Source: Saccoglossus kowalevskii (lineage: Eukaryota > Hemichordata > Enteropneusta > Harrimaniidae). From it: a DNA stretch of 15,400 nucleotides. Below are positions 1 to 11,159 of the stretch, piece by piece. The position numbers were made by a program, and so were the translations under genes. The stretch spans positions 96,644-112,043 of the forward strand of contig NW_003145794.1 of assembly GCF_000003605.2 (NCBI RefSeq), read 5' to 3'. Position 1 is the stretch's first letter; each line of letters begins with the position of its first letter. The notes beneath the pieces were generated by a model. It was not told the origin of the DNA and made no database searches. It saw only the letters and a program-made list of their open reading frames with translations.

Positions 1-16
1 CCACACGAGGGCGCTA
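1..16 (+). promoter_or_regulatory. CTCF-like motif
   Basis: CCACACGAGGGCGCTA matches the general animal CTCF core (CCASYAGRKGGCRSY) at about 13 of 15 positions, including the whole GAGGGCGCT part. CTCF is a conserved zinc-finger insulator protein in bilaterians. A single motif match without chromatin data is weak evidence, and the window edge cuts off the upstream context. Confidence 0.3.
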
Positions 17-1310
17 TTCCATATGAATCACGCAGGCCAGTCATCTCATGATGGAGCCCCACGGGAACATCTTCACATCGTACACAAATCCTGCGGTCAT
101 GAAGATAAGACGTACTACGTTGTTTACGAATTTCCCTAACGCACAATAATTTTCAAGGTAGTTCTTGAAAACACTCACGTAAGCCACGTTGTTGCATGTA
201 GTCTGTACACAGAGTCGTAAAGTCAACTTCCGGGTCAAGCTACTGAGATCGTGAAAACGCTCGTCTTGCTCTCTGTTTACGTAAATCATCAGGGGTGGAT
301 CAATATTGTTGCTGGGGGGCCATTTTTGAAATTTTCACGTAGAGTGTATTTATATTTACAGATTTATGCTCTCCCCACAGACGTCATTGCGCAGACTCCA
401 GTGTATCAGTATCTACAACATGTATGAATTCATATTATCAGGTTGATGTTTGAACTAGTGACAAGTCGCATTTCCAGTTGACAATAACCTTAATGATGCC
501 AGACAAGGTGTGTTCAGTTTCAAGTCCAATCCAGTCCGAAAATGACGATGCCCTCGAACGCTGCATCGTAGAGGAACGGAAATTGGTTCCTTAGAGGGCT
601 CGTAAAACGAAATCAGCGGCGGATACTGCTCGTAAATCCCGCCATAAACCCAATAACTACGACGATGACTTGCTGTTTGTTTTATAATAAAGGAGGACGT
701 CCTTGTAACTGTTTACCTACTCGTCATTGTCCCTGAGTAGCAAGGATGTCACGTGGTCAGATATTTTTTGGGGCGCCAACGAAAACCGTCAATATGAATT
801 TTGTTTTGGTTTATTGTGATTCTAATATTAAAATTTAAATAAAACTCGCGTGTTGACGTTTAAAACAATATGCAAGTTCAGAGATTTGCATAAATTCTGC
901 ATAACTTATCGGTAGGGTTTGGAGTTGGTGAAAGGTCAGTCGTTTTTTTTTTTTTTTTTAATTCCTCACAGTTTGGAAATTTTGTTTCTTTCATGGAACT
1001 TTTCTGTCGCTTAACAACGACATTGATCTAATCAATTCATTTGAGCTCGAAGATTGATAATTCACTTGTTTCCTCACATGTGTGGTACGTTTTTACCTGG
1101 TCTGTCGGGTGCGAGAAGCTATAACGAAGTCTAGGCCAGCTGAATAGTAATTTACTAATATTCATACGAACTACAACACAAACTCTTTTTTAACTTATTA
1201 CGCGATTGAGAAATTTATAATCTTCAATTCCTGCTTTAGACGGGATCTATGGTTATTGCAGGTGGCGGCCATTTATTTAGGCGGAGATGCGAGAATACCT
1301 ATACGTATTC
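17..1310. other. Unique AT-rich non-coding sequence
   Basis: All six frames are broken frequently; the longest open frame, 41-289 on the minus strand, has no familiar motif. An exact reverse octamer ATTTGCAT is present at 884-891 and a 17-T run at 943-959. I see no RNA gene, terminal inverted repeat or transposon frame. Confidence 0.6.
943..959 (+). repeat. Poly-T tract of 17
   Basis: An uninterrupted run of 17 T residues. It could be the reverse-strand poly-A tail of an old retroposed sequence, but the sequence on its left (minus-strand upstream) shows no SINE promoter boxes or LINE-like frame, so it is recorded only as a homopolymer. Confidence 0.95.
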
Positions 1311-1500
1311 ATGCAAATGTAAAATGGTAGGAAATCCCTTTCATATTGGTAACGTACTTGCAGCGATACTGGTCAAAGTTCACCGCCTCTGTGTATGTAT
1401 CTATGTCAGTCATGTCGAACATGGTCGTTAATATAGTAGATGTAATACACCCATTGACGGCTCTAGATTGCGCTCGTTATGCAAAGTTATTATGCAAAGT
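1311..1500 (+). promoter_or_regulatory. Small cluster of POU/octamer-like words
   Basis: An exact octamer ATGCAAAT lies at 1311-1318. Two near-octamers lie inside a 13-bp-spaced direct repeat of TTATGCAAAGT (1477-1487 and 1490-1500). POU-homeodomain proteins bind this motif across animals. Three sites in 190 bp on one strand could mark an enhancer, but AT-rich sequence produces such words fairly readily. Confidence 0.2.
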
Positions 1501-4500
1501 GTGTTGCGCAATAAATCGCAACGATTAAAGCAGAAATGAGGCTAGTATCGAAGTAACATTTTTTTACACAATACTGTCACAGACAAATATATATACATAA
1601 TAGCTAGAGTCAGTGGAATTATATTTTTAAAAAAATCACATTAATTTTATTTTACATTATAATTGAACAAAATCCGCACCGTTATCGATATCAAGTAACT
1701 GGTTCATTTTTTTTAAATCGGTAAATCATGAAAACGTTTTGTTGAAACAGAAATGATACTTAAAGCATTCGAGATAATTCTCTGGGGAGCACTTCGCTCA
1801 ACATCGCATTCTTGTTTATATGATGGTTACTTTTATGATCTCTTTCTTTGAAATACAGCCTGAGCCTGGACAGTCTACGCTATAGACTGGAATCATATTT
1901 GCGTATATAATTTAGCTATTTTCCACTTGCTTCTAATATATTCAATTGTTTTAATCTTTTATCTGACATGTAGTGTACATTATAGACTACGTCATCACAG
2001 TGTGTGGTCTGAGATATTTGAAGGACGAAGCGGGGAGAAGCGACCACCTTACACCAAAGTGCCATTTCCGGCTGCCAAAGCTCCCCCTCATGGCACTGTG
2101 AGAAAATTCGCACGTCTTTGTGTGTTCAGTCAATTGTCATCCAATCACGCGGTGGTGAATGAGATCAGTCGTTTCCAACCAGAAAACAACATTTTATTTG
2201 TTGTGATCATCGTACTTATTTCAAAACCCCGTATATATATGAATATGTGATATGTATGCGATATATGTATCGTATTTTACTATTTTTGTTAAATATTTTC
2301 TTATTTCAAACTTTGCTATTTAGCTATAATTGTTGTTACAAATAAATCAACGACATATGTTCAATAATGGTCAATTCAGTGTAAGTTGTATTTGAGGGGT
2401 GGAGGGTTCGTAACACATTGAAGATAACATTTATATTATGAATAATTGTTTTTTCGTTCATCTTAATTATTGTTAAACTGAACATGTTTTTTTTTTTCCG
2501 GGCATCTTGACTTCTAGTTTTAGCGTACAAAAACTTGGTCACGTAATATCAAGTTCCGTCGCGATACGCCTCCCCATGGGCTCACGGGTTATTTCTACAC
2601 AACGAACGATTACATTACATTACACGAACCTATAGTGTACTGTAATAGCCACTGTGGGGGTCTGTGGCTCTTTGATGTGGTTTTAGCACACGTGCAAAAA
2701 ATCATCATTTATACAATGAATTTGCAATTGCATATGCAAGGGAAACTTTATCTGATAAGTCTCAGTTCGATGACCCTAAATCGTGTTTACGAATCTCTGA
2801 AGTACGAGTTTTTTACGAGTGTGGAGGCGAATTGACTTTCTCTCATATGCCCCTGAAACGTACACTAGTATTGAGTGGCAAGCAAGTGGGTAATGTTTTA
2901 CTACAATGTCTTGTAGGTTTGCACCATGCGTTGACGAGGTCTTTTATCTAGAAACGTCCACTTCTGTGTTTAAATAGCTCTTGTAGCCTATAAGTAGAGA
3001 ATTCATAGATCGATTTCGAATTAGGTCTGATGAGCGGCAGTTGGCATGACTCACCGGAATTAGGGAGATTTCTTAACGGGTCCGTGAGCTGGGAATGATC
3101 CACCGAGGGACTGGATTGCTGCTTGTGACGTAGTTCCTCCTGATTTGAAAGCGAGGTTTTGACATCATTGTTTTATTTCGCCGCCTCCCACTTGTGATTC
3201 TTGGCGATAATGTGAGTACTGAAACTGTATTTTTTTACGGAAAGTCGTGAATGTTTAATTAGAAGGAACGTTAAAGAATTGGCGACGACAAATCGTTGAT
3301 AAATACCACCCGTCAGAACATGAATATTGATAACTGAATGAAATACAAGGGTTTTCACGCGATGACAATGTTCACAAAGTGTGACCAGAAGTCTCGGGTC
3401 TTCACTTCTGTTTGTACGCACGACAGCCATAGACGCCAACATCGATCGTAGCCGCGGAACTTACTTCTCGCACAACTCGACGGACTTTAACTTCCGATCG
3501 TTGATCAAAGAAACGCGACATGATCTGGTGTTGTCTATTTTTGTGTTTCCTACTGTGGTTTCAAGTGACTGCCGTTCCTATGTGGTGGTAAGTTTATTTT
3601 ATTAAACATCGGGTATTGTATTGAACAGGTAGACTTGTTGAGGCGAAGATGAACTATATTATCACGCCGCGTTGCTTTGTTCCACAGACTAACTGAAGCA
3701 AAGCGGTTTTTTCACATGGGTTTAATTTATTTTGGGTCATTATTTGATTAACCCCAAAACACGCAACATCGGGCGTTACGGTTACGGTTTCTTCGCAATG
3801 TCTCGCAGTATGTTTCTATTCTTGAATGAGACATGACAGACTGTGCCGCGAGGTACATTATACCCAAACACAGATACGTGTCTGCGTGTTTCATTTCACG
3901 AGTTAAAAATTAAAACACAAGCAGTAAAGATCGGTATGGATCTTCATATTGGGGTACACTTGTGTGTGAAAGTACGTGTCGCCCTGGAAGGAGACGTAGC
4001 GCTTTATTTATCGGTTGTTTTCGGGATTTATTTCAAAACAGATTAGCCCACATTAACCACCCTAGTGAGTACACCTGACGCTTGAGGAAAGAAAACAAGT
4101 TGTCCAAACAGTATCAATACAACGGATTGAACGCTTGTACATAATATAAAAATTGGTTATCAGAACGCTGTGTTTACATAAAAAACAGACTTCCTGCAAG
4201 ACAAGACAAGCCTAGGTGTTGACATAGGTCTTAGGTGCGTGAAGAAATACGTTACAGCAGACAGATGCACTCATCCGAAACCGACTTTTAAAGCGACCCT
4301 TGCTCGGCGCCAAGTCCCCCTCCACCTGAATCACAAAAAAATCACATTCTGGTGTAATTTGTAACGTTCAAAGCTTGCCACGTGATACCGATAGAATCAC
4401 ATTTTTTCTGTAACTATGTTTTATAATAAAATACACATATTATTTTAATTTTAATATAAAACTTTAAATTGGAGTATATAGTCCGACTCGCGAGAATTTG

Positions 4501-5649
4501 ACATTTTCAGTTTTCACCACAACGCAATAACAACTGTATTCGCTGAGTAACATGTCCTGACAATGTATGCTTTGCGAGTTTACAAGTTCTATTCACACAA
4601 TCCTAACCTATCGTGAATGAACTGAAAGCGATACCGTTGCAGGTGGCAATCACCTTCCTTTTGGAGTTAAGATGCCACTTCTTTTATTACTTAATATGAT
4701 TTCATTTCTAAATGGACCCAAACTGGTGAATCTATAGCGGAGTATTGGAAACAATCGCGACGATTCTCATGGAATTGAGACCATATTTGCATGTGTTCAG
4801 AATCCTTTGCGGTGAGTTTTTTTTTTGTGTGAAATTCAGTTAGTTTTCATTGAACCGCCTGACGTCCTGACTGTGCTTCCATTAATTGGATTTCGAGTCG
4901 AGATAGCGAAACGAACGAATTCAAAGGTTGTTCTATAATTCTGTTTGTTTGTGGGGGTCAAAACGTTACAGAGAAAAAGCCAAACGGCACACCTGCTATT
5001 CAAAGGGGTTCATTTTAGCGAAACCACGCAAAATAGATTTAATCTCATCTAAGGAGGGTAATTGTGGACTGAGCCACGTGACAAGATATAAATAAAAGTA
5101 ACAAACAAGGCCCATGGGACCGTTGCACAGGAGTTCGGTATGCAACGAAAGTGGTATACCCGTCCTCCGCATTCTGAAGTATTTTACTGGTGTTTTCATC
5201 ATGTCTCAAGTCGGTTTTGTTGACACAGATTTGTAAGCGATAGGTCTAAATTCTTTTGTGCGCAATTGTGCGTTCAATGGTATTAGCCCCAAAACACGGT
5301 TTAAAGATGCGTTATCCACACGTTAGTTGCCACTATTGTGCGATCTTTAAGGTGGTTACAATTGGTAAATTAATCGCCACTCTGCGCAGATTCTCATGTT
5401 TAACGGATTGCCGCGCTTGTGGATGACGAAAACAGACTTGCAGCAGTGGTGTCTTGTTCTAAAAAATGCTTTGACTAGTTAGAATGAATTGCAATGTACA
5501 TAAAATATTACCGCCGCCTTGTGTATGGCATATACGATGCGTAAGGCATATATATTAATATATCGCGTATGAAGTATGAATACAATATAAATAAATTCAT
5601 TGCGCTAAAATTAAACTCAAACCAAAGATTTCCGCATTACATATGTTTG
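1501..5649. other. Unique AT-rich non-coding sequence, no gene recognised
   Basis: Short open frames at 1927-2250 (+), 3173-3442 (-), 3843-4046 (+) and 4996-5202 (-) were read and show no known domain, signal peptide with mature region, or exon-like boundaries that I could defend. CpG words are frequent, and AT-rich patches occur around 1600-1720 and 4410-4460. A reverse octamer ATTTGCAT lies at 4785-4792. Small exons of an unrecognised gene cannot be excluded. Confidence 0.55.
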
Positions 5650-5685
5650 ACCATAGACCCTCCAGTAGACTGGAGGGTCTATGGT
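5650..5685. repeat. Perfect 36-nt hairpin palindrome
   Basis: The 16-nt arm ACCATAGACCCTCCAG is followed by TAGA and then its exact reverse complement. The stem is far longer than expected by chance in a 15-kb window and is more GC-rich than its surroundings. It is too short for a typical animal microRNA precursor. No U tract follows and no neighbouring gene is seen, so a terminator reading is not supported. It may be a minimal palindromic repeat or the hairpin end of a degraded transposable element. Confidence 0.85.
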
Positions 5686-7821
5686 TTGACATAGTACATT
5701 TTCGACATTAACAGTGTTTTTTCTCAGAAAGCTATAGTTAAAATGACAAACACCATTTTTTTATTAGACACTCACACAGTAAATTTTAACTGCCCATTTA
5801 CGTTTACAGACCTGAATCTCTCTGCTTGAAATTTACCAACAAGTTATTGAACTATAGAATTCCAAATTACCAGTTTCTGTCTTTGGTGCAGCCTGCCTTA
5901 AGCAGCTGTGTTGAGTGTTTACGCATTATTCTGTTGATGTTATACACTACACCATGTTTGTCTACCACTGCGTAAGTAATCTTTAAAAAACAGACAATTG
6001 CTTATACATCTCGTCAGAACATAACAGAACTATTGAATTGCTCCGGTAGGGAATTGACAAGAAGCTAACTGGCAACACCATTGTATTGTCCATTTCATTA
6101 ACTTTTTTATAATGCGTATAATGGGTTGGAGAGTTACTTAGTTAGCCCGCCACACACTAAGCTATACACTGGCCTGACACCGAGAAGTGACTAGAGAAAA
6201 CTGATAATACGAATTTAATGTAACTGAAGGACGTACGAAAGGCTGCTGGAAAGAGTTAGAGATGGTGTCATGAGAACTGACTCCGAGATGATATTCGGGG
6301 AAACGCGTATGGAAGAATGTTCACCATTATTGGTGTAATGCTGTGAAAAAAAACTTAGAAAGTACCATGCAAATTATACCTATAACTGATGACGATTTTA
6401 CATTTTAAAATTGTAACTGGTGGTAGAATGTATTATTTACTTCGTTCAAATTATTCAAATTGTCAAATATCATAAATATCTGACAGAGTGGCCCAATCAT
6501 CAGATTACCGAACAAAAAAAATGAATGCGCATGCGTTAAATTTAAATTATACGGCATCTTCGCAGGTTAGCTAGAAATACAATTGCAATACAAGATGTAC
6601 ACCACAGTTTTCAAATACGTGATATTTTAGCTGGTTTAGTCCAAAACTAACATTACACTAAATGCTAAAATTATCATAATAAGAGCAGCCTAACAATACA
6701 ATAGAAATAATATATCAACTACAGCCGTGTTTTACATATCGCTAACGCTATACGAAGGCTGGCGTTTTCTTACACTTCATAAAATATCATCAATTAAGTC
6801 AATTACAAGAAACGTATAAATGTAAATAAGCAAGCCAAATTGAGCATCTCAGATCTTCAAAATGGGGCTCACAAATATCCTAGACTATTTTTAAAATTGT
6901 TGTGGTATAATTTTGTAAATTCAATTTCCATCACGATTGAAATGTGTTTTACCTTGAACGACGACTAATAGGTGCATATATGTATTAGAAACCGCTATAC
7001 CCGGATTTCTTCTTTGGTGATGCTGAAATATGGGGGTCATAGTGACAACGCGTTCCAACTGCACTGACATTACTACAGTGTTGCGATGGGTCAAGCCCTG
7101 CTTGTGTCCTAGACCAGATAACATACTGCGCATGTAAGCCACAAACGTCAATTAACCATCGACGAAGGCAGATACATTTGATATCATCGATGTGCAGTGA
7201 AAAATTAATACCCAACATGCTATATTAAGTCAAGATTGCTGAAATTATATGTTTCGACACATCTAGTCGCCAAGTTGCAGCACATTCCTTTGTGTTTTGT
7301 TCACGGGGAAGGAGTTCACTCCATCGTGCATTCCGTTATTCCTACTTCATTTATCGCCTCAACTATTGGTCAATTTCATCAACGATGTAGCAATCTAAGT
7401 GTTCCTGTATCTATGCACCAGCCAGTATATTTGGTATAACTCGGGTTGTTGGAGAAGAAATAAAATAAAACTGGTGGAACATGATATATCGAAATAAAAC
7501 GCTTAACCCTGATTATCACCACCCCACGATTCGTCCTTGAAAATCCGCCCTCGTGCACTCATCATAGCTCGGTACGATCGGAAGAACACTGGGCATCAAC
7601 AGTGTCATGAGTTTAAATAGCTGCTTTATTCACGTTCTTAAATTGGCACATTAATTCACTTACTGTTGGATCTTATGATAAAACATTTTTCATAAAACAC
7701 GATAAAACATTTTAATAGTCAAATTGAATTAATTAATTAAGTAAAACAACACATATTACCAACTGCATAGTTAAGTTGCACAATTATGTTATTTAAGAAA
7801 TTGTGAATGTTCCAGGTTAGC

Positions 7822-7822
<1 letters not shown>
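5686..7822. other. Unique AT-rich non-coding sequence, no gene recognised
   Basis: Only short open frames occur, such as the overlapping minus-strand frames at 6921-7218 and the plus-strand frame at 7236-7439. None has a recognisable domain. The stretch includes an octamer ATGCAAAT at 6367-6374 and one NRF1-like palindrome. No structural RNA or repeat was seen. Confidence 0.55.
6526..6536. promoter_or_regulatory. NRF1-like palindrome
   Basis: TGCGCATGCGT closely matches the NRF1 consensus YGCGCAYGCGCR, a conserved animal promoter site. The surroundings are AT-rich with no visible CpG island or gene start, so function is unproven. The identical 11-mer recurs at 8974-8984. Confidence 0.3.
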
Positions 7823-7910
<88 letters not shown>

Positions 7911-7948
7911 CCATTCATTCATTCATTCATTCATTCATTCATTCATTC

Positions 7949-8014
<66 letters not shown>
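7823..8014 (+). repeat. Compound tetranucleotide microsatellite (TCAA)n-(ATTC)n-(TCAA)n
   Basis: About 22 copies of TCAA (7823-7910) are followed by about 10 copies of ATTC (7913-7952) and then about 15 more TCAA-type units to 8014. The middle block differs from the flanking blocks by one base per unit (TCAT in place of TCAA), so it looks like a substitution that spread through the centre of an older uniform array. The array is free of stops on the plus strand and so creates an 83-codon frame of repeated Ser-Ile-Asn-Gln and His-Ser-Phe-Ile; this is a by-product of the repeat, not a gene. Confidence 0.98.
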
Positions 8015-8015
<1 letters not shown>

Positions 8016-8587
8016 GAAAATGCTTAAACGTTGGTTCCAGTACATACATATTCTATAAACCTTTAACGCGTTTTGGAGTATATATTTTGGTTATAGATTG
8101 GTTATATATGTATTCTCTAAACTGTTGTGCAAAAATTAAGTTCTTACGTATTCGCGTTTTTTTTTTATATTGTTTGTTCATTTCAGGAAACTACTAAAAA
8201 TAACATCGTTCATGTAGTTTTCATATCTGCCAAGTATGTTAACAGCATGTGGGATACATTAACATAAATTGGATAAAGTTATTGATTTTATTTTTTTGTC
8301 ATTTGTCTTATTGTCGTTATGGCATGTAGGTGCGATGGCGATATTTTGGGTTGGGCTGTATACACACAAGTCATGGATTTCACATTCGTTTAATTTTGGA
8401 TGCTATGTTTGCATGAAAAGGTAATATAGTAATTCACAGTCACGGTTCTCGTCATTGTAAACTAATTTCAACCAAACAAAAAACAAATGATGTTATTTGG
8501 TATAGAAATAACCTTCAGTCTGGTTACAAGGTTACGTATAATCCACACGTGTAGAACCAGTTTTAGCCACAATAAATTTTAATTAAA

Positions 8588-8656
8588 CCAGGTGTAAGAC
8601 TATAAAATCTTCGTACAATAGTAATCGCGTGTTAAGCCAGGTGTGGGACTATAAAA
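8588..8656 (+). repeat. Two direct repeats 49 bp apart, each ending in TATAAAA
   Basis: The 20-mers at 8588-8607 and 8637-8656 share 18 of 20 bases. Both begin CCAGGTGT and end GACTATAAAA. The sequence after each copy is only weakly similar, so this is either an old 49-bp tandem duplication or a chance pair. Each copy includes a TATA-box-like word, but no transcript start, open frame or other promoter element is identifiable nearby. Confidence 0.5.
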
Positions 8657-8838
8657 ACACAATATCGTTAAGCTATAGGTCATAAATTCGTAATAAAGAA
8701 ATATTGATTTTGGTGTAAAATTCACACATTTATGAATTGCTTCTTTTGATGGAAAAATGCTTAAAGCTTTCAAAACACGCCGATTAGTACTCGTACATTC
8801 TTAGGAGTTCTCCCACAACTGGTATTTAGTATGCATGT

Positions 8839-8851
8839 CTAGCGCCCTCGG
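8839..8851 (-). promoter_or_regulatory. CTCF-core-like motif, opposite orientation
   Basis: On the minus strand this reads CCGAGGGCGCTAG, sharing the 11-mer CGAGGGCGCTA with the site at the window start. The upstream half of the CTCF consensus is not conserved here, so this is a weaker candidate. It may equally be part of a dispersed repeat that carries the same 11-mer. Confidence 0.2.
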
Positions 8852-8973
8852 ATAAGTGATGTACTGGCACACGCAAGACGTCATGGAAATGTAAAATATG
8901 TTTTATTGTGGAATTCTCCACAAAAACAAAATTGTTATTGTTAAATTAGATAATCGGTCGCATAGTCTCAATG

Positions 8974-8984
8974 TGCGCATGCGT
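8974..8984. promoter_or_regulatory. NRF1-like palindrome, second copy
   Basis: The same TGCGCATGCGT 11-mer as at 6526-6536, again in AT-rich sequence. An unassigned open frame crosses it, but I see no convincing gene nearby. Confidence 0.3.
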
Positions 8985-9129
8985 AGTTATAATAGGAAAA
9001 CATTTATTTTACAATTATTGACATATGATATGCTACATTTGACGCCGGTTGGAACATTTGTTGTTGTTCAGTTCAGTTCCGACTGTTGAAGTGTCTGTAT
9101 ACGTTTGTCTTATAAACCTGTGTGAGTTT

Positions 9130-9149
9130 GACTGACATGTATGTCAGTC
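9130..9149. repeat. 20-bp near-perfect palindrome
   Basis: GACTGACAT, the two bases GT, then ATGTCAGTC: a nine-base-pair inverted repeat around a 2-nt centre. It could be a binding site for a dimeric protein or a chance palindrome. No neighbouring gene gives it a context. Confidence 0.5.
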
Positions 9150-9978
9150 TCGGTGTTGACAACAAATTGCCGTACCGTCAGCTTGAAGCAATGGAAGCAA
9201 TTAGCGTGTTAAAAAAATGGGGCTAACATATGCAGAGAGCGCAAAGACAAGCGGACACGCTTTGGGCAGACGTCGCTCTGGAATGTCTCGTTTTTGAGTG
9301 ATAACAAAACTGTCATGAAGTCTCCCCGCGGATAGAAAAACGATAGGGGTTGAGTGTGGAGTGATTGCTTTCCTTATCTACAAAGGCATTAAAATTCCAT
9401 GCATTTTAGGCGGTAATTCTAGCCACAGTCTTCCTACAGGTGTGAATGAGAGGCCTTTGCATGGCAAATGCGTTTTACTCGCACTGATCTCGAGTAGGGA
9501 ATGGGGCTCGTGTACATATCATGGGAGTCCCCGACGGGCAGCTCAGTTTACTAGTGTTTCAAAAGGATATACACTTCAATGTTTTACATGTGTTGATGTT
9601 TTCGACAAACAGCGTAACAAACAATAGCGAGCTCAGTGTTAGTTTTCCCTGATCGCATTCTGACCACCGCAACAGGTGGGTGCGAGTCTGTGTGTCTTCC
9701 TCGTTTTGGTTTGCTAATAGCCTCTCAAATCGGAGTTCATTTGATGATACTACCTCCTTATTCGTGTCAATGGCCACATTCCAATTTTATGCCTAAACTA
9801 TTTGAATAATAAGGGCGTTTAATAAACTCCTTTCGTGTGCTTGCTTCTCTCTTCAGTTATTCGTGTATACATCGTACATGTTGCGATGTCAAAAATGTAG
9901 TATGAATTCAACTACAGAATAACTACTCGCTTAACACGTGTCGGTATCGTACTAGTCACAGCCACTATTAATCAACCA

Positions 9979-10259
9979 CGCGCCAAAGCGACTGTGTCAT
10001 TTCGTGTTTCAGTTCTATCTCGCGAAACATATTAAAATATTCATTACACACATTATCAGGTTTTCCGATCAACCGCTGCTAGCGTTGCGAATATGCATAC
10101 CGTGGCATGTTGGTTCTATTTGCCATTCAATTTATTTTATATCTCGAAAAACAATACAGAAAGAATATGAAAAAAAAGCTTGTACGAGTTTCGAATGTGA
10201 GACGCTTCATATTTGCCAAACCATTAGTTTTTGTGTACAATCACGCTTTCCGCGCCAAA
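9979..10259 (+). promoter_or_regulatory. Pair of E2F-like sites
   Basis: CGCGCCAAA occurs exactly at 9979-9987 and again at 10251-10259; its complement TTTGGCGCG fits the E2F consensus TTTSGCGCS. The intervening DNA contains the longest non-repeat open frame of the window, which has no recognisable domain. Two exact sites 272 bp apart are suggestive only. Confidence 0.18.
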
Positions 10260-11159
10260 AAAAACGAAATCGAACGCAACTATGTACGCAGCCCATTAGT
10301 GATTACACTATACGAGTAATTGCACCTGGACCCATCGATAGTTAACACTTAATGGACCCATCAAACTGACCACATTCAAATTCAGACAAATTATAGAACA
10401 ACCACACAAAAACGATCATTTATGGACATTTTAACTGAACCATTAGAAGCTGGGCAGCGTTTTGCACCGATGTGTTAAATTCTCCGAACCTTGTTACAAT
10501 GCGCACTCTTTTATTTCCACCCAGAATCTTGTGTGACTGCCCAGACAAACGACACATAATTTGTTATGAGCTTGCGTAACCAGCAAGCTTTTTTTCATTT
10601 CAACGAGACAGATAGGACTTCTTATTTAAGTTAAAAGCCATGTGGTATTTCGCATGGAAAGCCCACTTGCCAACACCAACAACATAGCAAGGTAACCGTG
10701 ACGAGTTATGTCTACCCGCCCTCACAAACTGCTGAAGCTAACAAAACCCGAAATAGTTGATTCTTTCCAGCTACTTAACAAAAAATATTTTGTATGAAAT
10801 TGTTCTAGTATATATTACATGTTCTGTCACCAACGCCACGAATCACGCGTGAAAAAGGATACATTGGTCTCGATTTAGCGGTTTGTACAATGGCCGGTTT
10901 AATGCCATTGTTGACATTCCGTTATTATTAAGTTATTATTTAATAGTCTAAAAAATGTAGATATCTTGAGCAATATTCACTCTAGATACGGCAATCAATA
11001 CAATACATAGATACTGTATTAAGTGGATGCAGGTTCTGGCACCCTTCTTTTTAATTGTTCCTAGTCGTTTATTGTTAGAAGATTTTGGTTGAAATATCGT
11101 ATTGTACGTATTGTGGGAATATATAGATTAAAGTTAGTCCTCTGAGGTTTGCCTGAAAT

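Noticed and set aside
943-959. Poly-T as the tail of a minus-strand retroposon
   Set aside because: No promoter boxes, reverse transcriptase frame or target-site duplication were found beside it.
1927-2250. 107-codon open frame
   Set aside because: Its middle is basic and proline-containing but matches no family I know, and a minus-strand frame overlaps it. The length is plausible by chance in 15 kb.
4996-5202. Minus-strand 68-codon frame with a hydrophobic segment
   Set aside because: A short hydrophobic patch alone does not support a gene; no exon boundary or domain is evident.
5650-5685. MicroRNA precursor or rho-independent terminator
   Set aside because: The 16-bp stem is too short for a typical animal microRNA precursor, and there is no T tract or upstream bacterial gene to support a terminator.
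7823-8014. CRISPR-like array
   Set aside because: The repeats are 4-bp units with no spacers, and the window shows eukaryotic features with no cas genes.
7807-8058. 83-codon open frame of repeated Ser-Ile-Asn-Gln and His-Ser-Phe-Ile
   Set aside because: It is the translation of the tetranucleotide microsatellite, whose plus strand cannot contain a stop; only a few residues lie outside the array.
8909-8924. Short palindrome around GGAATTCTCC resembling a Rel/NF-kB site
   Set aside because: It departs from the consensus and occurs singly; the six-base stem is expected by chance in a window of this size.
10004-10345. Longest non-repeat open frame (113 codons) and an overlapping 70-codon frame
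   Set aside because: No recognisable domain, membrane pattern or homology that I can name; two competing frames in the same DNA are typical of chance.
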